From Neopestalotiopsis rosae (lineage: Eukaryota; Ascomycota; Sordariomycetes; Amphisphaeriales; Sporocadaceae): a DNA stretch of 64,000 bases. Under the pieces are notes generated by a model. It was given only the letters and a program-made list of their open reading frames with translations, searched no databases and had not been told where the DNA came from. The position numbers and the translations under genes are program-made. The stretch is taken from contig JALGAS010000004.1 of the NCBI GenBank assembly GCA_023078685.1, forward strand, positions 5,518,001 to 5,582,000. The letters run 5' to 3'. Positions 49,427-59,932 of the stretch are shown here, one piece after another (the stretch's first letter is position 1; every line of letters starts with the position of its first letter).

Positions 49427-49970
49427 TTTGCATGCGCGCGTGTTGAGTGTCGTGTTAGCTGTTCATCAAGACGCGGTATATATGCCCCGAGGAAGGAATG
49501 TGATGGGAAGTTGGACGTTGAGATGGAAATCATGTATGAGGCTGCAGGAGGGCAGTGTCAGCGGCGAGGCCCCTCATCTGCAGACACCGCAGCGCCCGCC
49601 AATCATGAACATGGCCATCTCAGCTCAATCTGCCTTGTCGCGAAAGTGCTGGCTGGGCAGAATTGGAAGATCTGACTGCCAATAAGATCGAGGCATGCTG
49701 ATGAGGCAGTTAGACTGACAGAGAGGGTGTGCAAATGGCGAGTTGCTCAATTCGTAAGCAGTTCTGCAAGCATTGGTTAGTCTAAATGTAGCGTTCGACC
49801 ACATTGGCAAAAGTCGCACTTCACGAACATGTCTGTTCCGATGTCAGCTATACTGCGCGATCAAGTCATCTAATAATCTAATGATGTAGATTATTGATAG
49901 CGACAAAACCATTGACCATAATCAGAGCGAGAAATGCATGCGCCACAATGCACATAATGCGTTGATGTAG

Positions 49971-50285
49971 ACAAAAACTAGAATCAAATCTGGTCAGGTT
50001 TCGTTCATTTTGATTAGGCTGAACCTCGTCAGCCAAAGAGCGCGACTGCGGGGGTGCGTAGTACAATTTTATAGTGACAGCGTGCAAAAAAGGCCGTAAG
50101 AGGTGCTTTGCGAAGTCCATGCGCTGAAAATTTATAGTGTGAGTGACAAACGGTTGATTAAGAATACGATATCTAGGTGTACTTGAATAAGATATAATAG
50201 ATGGTATTTCAATTAGAAACACACAACCTTCTTCGTTTTTCCCTGCCGATTATGTCCACGCTACCTTTCTTCGTCATGCATTCTT
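49971..50285 (+). repeat. Degenerate dispersed repeat, copy A (partner at 53364-53700)
   Basis: Shares ordered blocks with 53364-53700 in the same orientation: ctagaatc then ggtcagg; gtcagccaaagagcgcgact and gcggggg against gtcaaccagagagcgccact and gcggggg; ctttgcgaagtccatg against ccttgcgaaatgcatg; atctaggtgtacttgaa against ttctaggtgcatttaaa; and a final ctttcttcgtc-like block. The order and spacing are kept while identity is modest, as expected for an old or mutated mobile-element remnant. Confidence 0.7.
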
Positions 50286-50346
50286 GACTTGGTGGAGACG
50301 AGACGTGCCAGTGGCTTGTGCGTCGCTGTCATTCAGCGCTAGAAGC
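50286..50346 (+). repeat. Dispersed repeat, copy 2 (partner at 44657-44715)
   Basis: Matches 44657-44715: acttggtggagacgagacgt, then cagtggcttgtgcgtcg, then tcagcgctag. It directly abuts the right end of the larger repeat copy A, so the two may be parts of one element. Confidence 0.75.
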
Positions 50347-51176
50347 GAGGAACGTTTATAGTGGCTGCGGCGTGGGATTTAATCCCCCAGACAAGCGAAA
50401 AAAAAAAAACCCCTGGGCTCTCGCATTTTGACCTCGCATTAGCCCCACATATTATAGTATTTTGCACCCATTCCGTGTTTCTTGGTCTCAATCATGGACA
50501 ATTGCCTCTCATATCATCGATTGGGGTTATTTGAATATGTACCAATGCTATTGCGATTGTCTGACGCTGTCTGTGTGCTCGGCCCGTTCCTCTCACACCT
50601 CCCCACGGTCACCGCGCTCGGCTGACGACTGAGTACTTCTATACATCCATGTCTCTGGGGACCTTTATTGTGAAGCGGCCTACACTTCCATATCGTGGTT
50701 GTTCCATCGTTCAAACACGTGAATCATTACGCTCGAGATGTCGCAATCCAATACATGCCCCGAAGTTTGAAGGTATACTTACCGTGAAGGAATATGAACC
50801 TTGCATACTGTTAAACGGCTGCCTAGCGCCGCCACTGTATGTCACGGAAACCGTTGCTCAAAAACACTTAATAGATTGATATCAAGTCATGTCGTAGTGG
50901 AAATACGAGAAAAACCCTTGAAGCAATTTTACTGATCTTCGAATTGGTTTTTATGATTGGCTAGATATGTATCGATTTCTCAGTAGGATTTGCTATTTAA
51001 TCTCCACCAACGTCATCACCAAGCAACTTTCTGAGGGCCATCTTCAACTCATAATACGTTAAAAAGAAACGATACCCTCGGAAATACTAAGAGAACCTTG
51101 CTACAGTGAACAGTGCTTTCCAAATCTACGCCTTCTCGGCCGAGCCAATTAGTAGCCTGGTACAGAATATAAGACA

Positions 51177-53060
51177 ATGATTTCCTCTCCGTGGTTTGCA
51201 GCGGCTTTGGCCATCACCTACACAGTCCCAGTTGTATGTGCGAAGAGTTGTCCACCCCTTGGGCCTGTTCTCCCTGCGCCCAAGGCTCCAAGCAAGAGTG
51301 ACCTTGTCAACGGAGTTGCGGAAGCACTGAAAGCGCAATTGGACCAGATGCTCGAGGCGTCAATCAATACTAGTGGTATTTCTATCGCCATGGAATCGAT
51401 TCACGAGCAGAACAACATCTTTAGCTACCACTTTACACCGCCTGTCCTGTCCGGCATCGGCACAGCCCACATCGACGAAGACACCATATATCGCGTCGGA
51501 AGTGTGTCGAAGTTGTTCACGGCCGTATCTACTCTTCAGCTTGACATCGACCTGGAGGCTTCAGTGCTCGAATTTCTGCCCGAATTAGGTGGGGATTCCG
51601 ATGGAAATGACATAGAGAATATCAAATGGGAGGATATTACTGTAAGATCATTGATGTCACACTTATCCGGTCTTCCTACAGAGAGTTCGTATATCCAAAA
51701 CAGTGCCTTATTGACTTGACTGACCATGAACAGCATCAATGGATCTAACAATACTATCCGCCTATCCCTGGTCCAAGAAAGGACTCCCCGAAATACCCCC
51801 AAATGAGGCGGCCAATTGCTCCGGACTGTACTCAAGCAGAACATGCGAAAGAGCAGACCTGATCGCGGCCCTGAAACGCAGCCATTCCGTTTGGCTTCCC
51901 AACTCGGTACCAGTCTACTCCAACACAGGCTTTGCGGTTCTGGCCCTAGTTGTTGAAGTTGTCTCTGGTCGAATGTTTGGGGATATTGTGCAGGAGCGTG
52001 TTTCTGACGTGCTAGGCATGAACAGTACATCTTTTGGGGGACCCATAGAGTCGTTCTCGAGTCGGGGCTGGGTGCCCGTAACTGAAGACACATGGAACAT
52101 CACACTTGGAGTCGATGAACCGTGAGCCGACCCATACAAACTTGGGATTGTCGACAGACTGATGGCTAATCATATCACAGGGCAGGAGGTCTATTCTCAA
52201 CCACCAGAGACATGCTTACGTTTTTGGAGGGAGTGATTACGAACGGGCTCCTATCCCCGGCCAAAACGCGCGACTGGTTGAAACCTGTATCCCACACGAC
52301 CTCTCTCAGCCAATCGGTCGGCAGCCCATGGGAGATCCTTCGCACGGATAATCTCACCTCGGACGGGCGTGTCATTGATGTTTATACCAAATTTGGTGCT
52401 CTGGGGCTTTATAGTGCACTAGTCGGAATTGTTCCTGATTACGATATCGTATTCTCCGTTATGGCTGGTGGCACCGAGGCGGCCTCGAATCCATTCCTCC
52501 TGCAACAGTTGACCAGTATTGTCATGAAAAGCCTCGTTCCAGCCATCGAGCAGACGGGTAAGCTCGAGGCATCAAATTCCTTGGTTGGTACATATGTCGA
52601 CACCAGCACGAACTCAACCTTGGAACTGGAACTTGATGATGGACCGGGGCTACGCCTAACGCGTCTTTATATGCGCGGCTACGACGTCTTGGGGAACATA
52701 GCCAGCTACACTCTACAGTCTGCAGACTTTGAGCTCCAGTCTGGCATCGATAACCCGGGCTTCCCCATCACCGTTCGACTATATCCGACAAACAAGACCA
52801 ACAGGACCGGCAGCGCGGGGAACAGCACAGCAGAGACCTCATGGCGGGCTGCTTTTGATCTGTATACCCCAGAGCAAGCCGAGCAGATTGAGAGCACATT
52901 GTTCTACCGAGACGCAACTTGTCAGACATGGCATGTGCTCGATATTTCTCCGTATGACTTTCGCAGTATCGGGGAGTTCATTTTCACTGGCGATGTTAGT
53001 GGCATAGTTACTCAAATTTCGAGCCCAGCATTCAACGTTTCTCTGGCTCGTATCCAGTAA
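51177..53060 (+). CDS. Secreted beta-lactamase-fold serine hydrolase
   Basis: Exons 51177-51684, 51734-52121 and 52181-53060 encode 591 residues. Residues 1-22 (MISSPWFAAALAITYTVPVVCA) form a signal peptide. The class C beta-lactamase/penicillin-binding fold is shown by the nucleophile motif Ser109-Val-Ser-Lys112, the Tyr231-Ser-Asn233 motif in VYSNTGFAVLA, and LSGLPTE between them. The third exon begins AGGLFSTTRDMLTFLEG, typical for the family. A C-terminal beta-rich region of about 150 residues follows (GTYVDTSTNSTLELELDDGPG), with several N-glycosylation sites. Fungal members hydrolyse esters, lactones or lactams, or act in secondary metabolism; drug resistance should not be assumed. The first intron has a weak donor (GTTCGT), so that join is less certain. 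Repeats lie on both sides of the gene. Confidence 0.9.
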
Positions 53061-53762
53061 TGCACTGTCATAGACATGACTGTCGCGCCCTTTGCATTTA
53101 CTTACTACATCGCGAAGTTGCTGGCCGAACAATGGTCGTATATCTCACGGCCAATAGAAGCGAGACAGGCGGACAAGGCAGTCGGAGGGGGGAAGCCAAA
53201 GAGTGTGGGCCTCACAATCGCGTAATTCAGGTGCAAAGTACCTATAAAGCGCGGTCAGTTGACTACATCATTCAACAGTGCTAGATATGTAGTGTTGACG
53301 AGAAAAACTCTTCTTTCTATATTGGGGAAAAAGTGTGTGCGCCTGGACAATGTGCACTTTTGTAGGTAAAAGCTAGAATCGACGGGTCAGGATCATTCAT
53401 CTCGGCTAAACCCCAGTCAACCAGAGAGCGCCACTGCGGGGGACGCGCATGCTGCAGAAATAAGTATAGCACTGAAGGCGCCTTGCGAAATGCATGGGCA
53501 TTTCAATCACTCGCACTGAGAGAAAATGCCTACTCAATACGAAGATCAATTGTGGCTAAGGATTCCAGATTTCTAGGTGCATTTAAACATACAAACCTAG
53601 TTCTTGATATCATCATGGTCGAAACTACGCCACTCTTTCTTCTTTCTGCCAATTACATCTTTCGTACACTCATCGTCTTTGCATCCCATTACAGGTGCAG
53701 GGATCCCCTAGCGAGGGTCTGTGAAGGCGCTATGAGATGATGTTATCCGCAGCGTAACATCC
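53061..53762. other. Intergenic, repeat-bearing
   Basis: Between the serine hydrolase stop and the broken HET gene. Most of the right half is copy B of the degenerate repeat. No gene seen. Confidence 0.5.
53364..53700 (+). repeat. Degenerate dispersed repeat, copy B (partner at 49971-50285)
   Basis: Same block order as copy A, beginning with gctagaatc and ending with the ctttcttctttctgcc block. Its right edge lies within about 60-120 bases of the first recognisable HET-gene codons, suggesting that its arrival, or a rearrangement at it, removed the HET 5' end. Confidence 0.65.
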
Positions 53763-56263
53763 TTGCTCAATCTGTGTTGCTTCTGCCTTGTCCTTGTCTG
53801 GACAACACCCCCGCAATCCGACTGTGTGGAATGTCAGCAATTTGATCAATGCCCCTGGAACCTCAAGGAGATCAACAATCTTAAAAAGTCGAGAAGATCT
53901 GATATTCCGGCGGACATTGTCGCCATAAATCTTTCGAGACAAATTCTAGACGCCAAGGTCAGAAGTACGAGGCCCATGTTCCGATGCAAGCGCGGGGCTT
54001 TGGACAGGGCGTGGGCGACGCTGACACTGATCGGATGACGGGTCTACAAGGCCCACAGGATGGAAAAGCCAGTTGGGACATAGCCGACGACGACGACACT
54101 CATTGCTATGAAGTTACCTACGACACCGAGGTATCTCTGGAGGGCTGGTTTTTCCCGGGTCCTTGGGTCGATGGCCACATGGAAAGTGCGCGTTACTGCA
54201 AAAAAGCACATCTTGGCTCCTGCGGTAACGGACACCTTCATGCTAGTGTGGTGGATGTGGACGAAGAGAGAGCTGATTTCAGATGGAACATGGGCGGGCG
54301 TTTTATCCATGCACCTATGCAGCAAGTTCAATTGGCTGCCGCCATCGTCTTGGAATCATCTGCAGAAGCCAACAGTGATCTTGAACGATACGTCGCCACG
54401 TGTACTGTCACGAATGTTGATGCAGGGGTGACTTGGTGTGACGCGCCTTTCTGTCCTGCACGCGATCATCAAGTCGTGGACCCAAGCAGAATTGGAGCTC
54501 TAGACCAATACTCTGGAGTGAAGGATACTTCCTTGGGAAGACTCCCATGGGTACTGCCCACAGTAATCCCAGAGTGGCCCATGTACATCAAAGCTTTCGG
54601 GAGGGATCCGCAGGAGACCCTGAAGGTTCTTTGGGACGAAATATAGGAGCCAAGAGCCGTTGATATACACGAAGATGAGTATTATTCTTCAACATCATAC
54701 GAGTACTCCAGAGCCGTGACATGTGCCGAATCAAGTTTGATGGCGCATTCGCTTTCTGGGAGGACTACAGGACAGCTCCTAATTAATATCGGCCATGACA
54801 TTGTCAAGGATATGGAGGCGTGGCATGATAACCAAAGAACAAGGAGCATTGCAGGTGATTGGAGAAAAACACAAAACTCCGTACCGAAGCGTGTGTACGA
54901 TGCGGAGACCGGAGAAATTGTTCCTTACACATTGGATACTGCATACGCAGCTCTTAGCTATGTCTGGGCTCAACATAGCGAGAAGACGACGCTATCGACG
55001 ATAAAGAATCTCTCTATGCGACTGGGGATCCGTTATTGGTGGGTGGACAGGCTGTGTATGAGGACGGAGGAGGAAAAGGTGGAGGAGATCTCCCGCATGA
55101 CTGGATACTACCAAAATGCCAGAACTATAGTTGTATTTGACCGTGGCCTGGCGTCGGTGGATCTGCAAAACATACGCCTAAGCCGTCGAACGTGGACTAA
55201 AGAAGACCTTGATAAATTCAGCAGAAGCTTGAAATCGACTGTCGAGCAAACCACCTGGGCCAAGAGGGTATGGACACTCCAAGAGTTCATACTCGCAGAG
55301 AGGGTCTTGTTTGTAACAAATAGCGGGCTTGTTGAGGGATATTTCTTTGGATCATGGGCAGCTGACATTCCGGACAATTCGAGGGCTCTTTATATGCAAG
55401 ATGCTCCATGGTTCATCACCCTCTACGACCGTTGGGAAGGCAGACTCGAGCGCGCAATAGCGAAGCCTAGGTTCGGATTTATGGATGGTAGGCCGATAGG
55501 CCCATCCAACTATACCTGGCCGCGACCGGCGCGGAAGGGGCATCTCTCACTGGGGTCAGCATGGACGCTGGCCAGAGGACGACAATGTACAAAAAAGGCA
55601 GACCTCGTCTACGGCATGGCAGCTTTGCTGAAGAACAACGAAAAGATCATAATCGACTACAAGGTATCATGGACAGAGCTGATACGAAGGTGCTGTCAAT
55701 GGGGCCTTGTTGAGGCCGACGTACTGACCTCGATACGGACTTGTGACGAGGATGGTATGTGCTGGGCACCGGATGCACCTGACCACAACGTGCCGTACCT
55801 GCTTGATGATGATTTTACATACAGCAGTGAGACGTGTGGCATACCATGTAAAGTGGAGGTGACCATGAATGCCCGCGGCCTAGGCTGCGAGGTTTATGTG
55901 CCTCAACTTGAGGTGTGCGGTGGGCCAAAAGCCGAGCATCGTGAGGGTACGTGGGGAACTCTCGAATTCGAGGGCGTCTCCTACTCTGCTTTGTTCACAA
56001 AAGGTTCGAGGCCATTAGACAATGTCAGCTGTACGGCTCTCGTCGTTGGGGTTCAGAACAGGCGGTGGGTCTTCTTGCTACTCTTGTGGCAGGTTGGCCC
56101 AGAAAGGGAGTATTTCCACACAATGGGCACCTGTCAAGCGCTCATTAACGAGGATGAAGATGAGCTACCGCTGGATAGGATTGCAAACAAGGCAAAAAGA
56201 GCAATAGTGATGTCAGGTAGGGATTATAGTAGAGCAGAAAACTTGGGGTTGCTGTCGATCTGA
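53763..56263 (+). pseudogene. HET-domain gene, broken (no start, frameshift, in-frame TAG)
   Basis: A HET gene in pieces. The first piece (53763-54038; no in-frame ATG before its last 25 codons) contains VECQQFDQCPW and KRGALDRAWATLTLI. The frame then changes near 54030, where the sequence looks like a four-base loss in a GATC-type stretch, and continues as DRMTGLQGPQDGKASW. The second piece runs to a single TAG at 54644-54646, and the same frame goes on openly to 56263. HET motifs lie after the stop: YAALSYVWAQHS, RYWWVDRLCMRTEEEK, and KRVWTLQEFILAERVLFV; CKKAHLGSCGNGHLHA lies before. No good intron covers either lesion. A restart at the ATG near 54716 could still make a truncated HET protein of 515 residues. 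I favour pseudogene. Confidence 0.75.
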
Positions 56264-56552
56264 TCTCTGATATGTTAGGGACGCAGCTGGGCGAAGGAAA
56301 CTAAATTTGCTGAAGGATGGAATAATATTCCTTCTCTCTTTCATTGACCGTGTCCCTTACCGTTTTCTTATTTTTACAGCATTGCTCTATTGTATATGTT
56401 TGTTTCAAGTGCTACTCAACGCTTGACATTTGCGAGCTCGCCGTCCGTTAGTCGACAATAATTTTGGGCATTTGGAACCAACTACCTACTATGTCGAATC
56501 CACTTTGCACAACTACCCACCCATTTTGGCACTAACGTACAGAATACTGGCG
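56264..56552. other. Short convergent intergenic region
   Basis: 3' flanks of the broken HET gene and the phosphotransferase gene. Nothing else seen. Confidence 0.5.
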
Positions 56553-58008
56553 TTAATACCCCCATCTCTGCAGATATGCGTTGACCTGACTCTCCTGACT
56601 CTTCCTGATCTTCTCAACTTGTTCCGGAGTTCGCCTACTAAGCCATCTCGGCGAAGCAAAATACGGCGGAAACACTGCCTCGAGAAACCATTTCACTCCA
56701 GCCAATTCTCCAATGCCCTTGATATCTTGCGGGCGACGCACACCGGCGCGAGCAAACTCTTCGCTCAACATCTTCATGGTTCCCCACGGAACATCGGCGC
56801 TCTCCTCTGCTATGGGGATATTCCCGTCGCACCCGTTGAGCAGGCATTTGACCCATTGCTGCATATGTCCTTCTTCAAGTGGGCCGAGGAGGATATGGCC
56901 TAGAAGACCCATGGAGTAGAAGTACTCGTCTGCCGGAGTAGCGACATGTGAGAAATCAAAATCGAGAAGGGCGGTCAAACGGTTGCTTTCGACGTCAAAA
57001 AGCATGTTAAAAATGTCTGAGGGCAGACTGTTAGCAATCTCTCTTCACGGTGTGAAGCAATTCGCGCTGTACAACGACTCACCAAAATCTCCATGCACCA
57101 AAGTCGGGCGCTGAACGCAATTCTGATCTGCTATCTTTGCTATTCCATTTTTAGCTGCGAGCTTATCAAGCCGACCCCGCAAGTCAGTCCCGTCGGGCTG
57201 GACTCCAGCTCCTCGCCAACCGCGGACAATATCCTCATTGGCGTCGGCCTCTTGGAGCTGATGACGCAGCATTTGAGCATGCATTTCCGGGTACGTCTCA
57301 AACGGCCCTCCGCAAGGAATAAAGATTGGGCCGGTGACAATATCGCCCGCCTCGTTGAACCGCAGACCACCGTACCCCTTGATGCTTGGCGGCAGCTCGT
57401 AGCTCTGGATGAGCTTGAAGACGACGGCAATCTGCGCCAGCAGGGCGCGCTTCTTGTCCTCGGCAAGTTCCTCGAACGACGTCTTTTGCTCATTGTTGGC
57501 GCTGAGACCGAACGTGCTGTCAAGCCCTACGCCGGGCTTGTGCTCCTGTAGCACGTATCCGTACGGGCTGCCGGAAACAGAGGGCGTGCATGGGTTCCAA
57601 TCGTATACCTCTGGGACAAGGTTTGCACTGTATGACGACAGTGCGTCTCTCATAAGTGTCATGGCTGCCACTTCATTCTCGACCCTGGTGTCCTGATTTA
57701 TGAGCGCCTGCGGATTAGAGATGCGTATTACAACAGTGCAAGTCTCTGCTGATAGGGGAACGACGCTCGGCTTGGCAGTTTTCTTGGCTTGAGCTTTTGT
57801 AACGTCCTGGGGACCACCCAACGCAAGGTCGATTCGATACACAAAATTGTTCGAGTCTCTACCTAGGGTCTTCAGTCCGATCACCTGCGACACAATATTA
57901 ATACATATACAGATGACTATGACTTGAACTCCGTCAAACCTCGCGACCAAAGTTTTCACGAAGGAGATCTTTGATGAAAGTCTCTCTGCTTTCTGGAGTT
58001 TGTTCCAT
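56553..58008 (-). CDS. APH-family phosphotransferase (aminoglycoside/choline-kinase-like)
   Basis: Exons 58008-57940, 57884-57083 and 57016-56553 encode 444 residues, and all joins keep frame: NFGRE-VIGLKTLGRD and HGDF-DIFNML. The kinase-like fold is shown by VIGLKTLGRDSNNFVYRI (nucleotide loop), VVIRISNP in the Lys region (the usual Lys seems to be Arg), a P-rich hinge PYGYVLQEHKPG, then the catalytic His287-Gly-Asp289 with Asn294 (HGDFDIFN) and the Mg-binding Asp309 in LLDFDFSH. Fungi hold many such genes; substrates are mostly unknown and antibiotic resistance should not be inferred. The small first exon starts MEQTPESRETFIKD; this start is plausible but less sure than the rest. It lies beside a decayed transposon region. 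Confidence 0.87.
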
Positions 58009-58475
58009 CTTTGCTTAGCGATTACTCTTGACGGGACTGAAATTTCCTATTGAGCACAAAATATTAGCATATAGTTTGATGTAAACAATTAGAGATGAAC
58101 ACACAAAGACAGACCTTTTTATAATTAGGTCCATCATATCATTTGCACATCAGATCATGAGCTCGCATAAGCTTGATGCGAGACATGGGTCCAATTGGTC
58201 GACTGGCTCGCTGATGCCTGGACCCTGTTTTTAGTAGGCCTGAACGGGCAACTGGATATCCTGCCAGATAAACGCGGCGCATGTGTCCCTGCTGTGGCGC
58301 GGCCACATTTTCTGAAATGACCTTGTCGTTGTACCTGCTACAGCCGTACCACAGTCTTCGAAGCACGGTAGTTCGACTGTGGAGGTTTAGTAGATTCGTC
58401 CTGTCCTTGGTGTTCACGAGACCGACGCGCTGGAAAACGTTCGACTGGCTCCGGCAGGCGTTGTACTAGAAACAC
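58009..58475. other. Intergenic, no gene seen
   Basis: Between the phosphotransferase start and the decayed gene. Short frames on both strands (for example 58139-58417 minus) lack recognisable features. Confidence 0.45.
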
Positions 58476-59310
58476 CTAAAAGCTTGCACCAACGCCTGAA
58501 CGTCTATTGTGCAAAATAGCAACGGCGTACAATTCCGGTCCCATAAAAGCGACGGTTGCTTGATTGATCCAGGTCGCATAGGTTGGGAACAAGGCCCAGC
58601 TCATTGAAGGAACAAGCCGACTCATGTCGCTGCTCGCTCTTTCTTCGTTGATTTCGATCTTGGCCAGCGGCACGAGTAGACCCTTGACCGACAGTGCTAT
58701 TTAGCCAGAGAAGAACAGATCGGCCAATGGGCCAAGCTCTAGCACCTCAACCAGTGTAATAAATCCTTCGAGAAAGTCTGCATACAGCCTGGAATACTGT
58801 ATCTGGCCACCCCGACCAGGCCGGAGCTCGAGCAGGTGGTACCTTTCGTCACCATGCGAAACCGTGATGGACTCTCCAAAACAGGTCTTTTGCAGCTCGA
58901 TACTTCCGTAGTACAAAGATATTCCCAATCCCGGTCCGGTCTGCAATCTGCGTACGTACGCCAGTACAAGCTGGCAGCCTGTCGGATGAAACGGTAAGCG
59001 CTCGCCCTGTGTACACCTCGACTAATTCCCGATATTTTTCAAGTAGATCATGAGCTGATGCGGCACGGAATGCAGCAATGGTGACTGCAAAGTTCGTATA
59101 GATATCGCACGTTCTCGACGCTGCACCTGTCCAGTCAGGTTCACTCTCCTGGACGATGTAAAACGATCAATGCAGACGCAATAGAGATCGAGTGCCGCTA
59201 GCATCTTCATCGGATCGTGGAATGTGCGTGGTGAATCGTCGATTTTGATGGGAGCGAGATGCTCATCCAGAATGGAAAGGGTCGTTTTCAAGAACGGATT
59301 TGTGCTTGTG
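58476..59310 (-). pseudogene. Decayed gene of unknown function, cut by the gypsy relic
   Basis: Reading down the minus strand, coding-like sequence can be followed through several lesions. FLKTTLSILDEHLAPIKID and MLAALDLYCVCIDR lie in one frame. After a one-base shift in a T-run near 59158, the frame gives YIVQESEPDWTGAAS and HDLLEKYRELVEVYTG. After another one-base shift near 59004 come ERLPFHPTGCQLVLAYV, ISLYYGSIELQKTCFG and LYADFLEGFITLVEVLELG. A TAA (58701-58703) interrupts the same frame before VPLAKIEINEERASS and FPTYATWINQATVAFMG. I do not recognise the family. The 5' end is missing where the retrotransposon sequence begins. Confidence 0.6.
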
Positions 59311-59932
59311 GCGGTAAATTGCTCAAAGCCATGTACGGAAAACTCCTTATGGTAGATCTTGTTGTTGTATTCAACTGCTGTGTGTTCGCCGCAGATCTCG
59401 TCGCATCCAGCTGCTGCGAGTATGCCGCAGAAGAAGGCGACTGGGTAGAGCACACCATCCTCGCCATACTGTGAGACGACACCTCTAGAGATCTGATCCG
59501 ACACATTAGTCTTAATAAATGTCTTCCGCGATGGGGCAAATTACGCAAGGATGGGCGATGTGTTGAACCGTGGCTCGAAGGGTGCCAAGCCCGGCTGCAG
59601 CTGGCATCCCAATCCCATGTAGTAGAGGATTCGAGCAAGTTCGCCAAAGGTTGAGAAACGGAGGAGAAGTTGGTAATAAAGCGGCGGTAGAAGTTTGCAA
59701 AGCCAAGAAACTTTTGCAAGTCCTTGATGTGTATCAGAACCTCAGAACTCAGAAAGTCCTTGTTCACAAGTTTGATCAATGAAGGCTCCCCAGTGGCACG
59801 AGCCCACGCGAGCAGCTCGCTCACCTCCACAAGGTCCATCTTGATACTGCGCGTTGTGGTGACCAACCCTAGATTCTTGGTCTCTGCTGTGAGGAAATCG
59901 CACTTGTTGGTGTCGAGTTGTAAAAACGGCAT
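59311..59932 (-). mobile_element. Ty3/gypsy retrotransposon relic (reverse transcriptase to RNase H)
   Basis: On the minus strand, 59932 to about 59510 gives the end of a Ty3/gypsy reverse transcriptase (KCDFLTAETKNLGLV, MDLVEVSELLAWA, LQKFLGFANFYRRFITNFS, PLANLLE, WDWDASC). After a frame break, 59504 onwards gives the start of RNase H (GVVSQYGEDGVLYPVAFF, and EYNNKIYHKE). The active-site YxDD region upstream and the rest of RNase H and integrase are absent, and a stretch of 20-30 residues near AGCDEICGE looks inserted or scrambled. No terminal repeats are seen. It is a dead fragment joined directly to the decayed gene. Confidence 0.85.

Larger units (their letters stand above)
49427..51176. 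other. Intergenic, repeat-bearing
   Basis: Contains the larger degenerate repeat (about 49971-50285), the second copy of the 55-base repeat (50286-50346) and an A-run near 50399. No gene is supported. The right end is the promoter side of the serine hydrolase gene. Confidence 0.5.

Noticed and set aside
50390..50425. A-run near 50399 as a retroposon poly-A tail
   Set aside because: No upstream coding sequence, B box or target-site duplication accompanies it.
51177..58008. Reading the beta-lactamase-fold gene and APH-type gene as an antibiotic-resistance pair
   Set aside because: Both folds are common in fungi with unrelated substrates; the genes are separated by a HET relic and face opposite ways.
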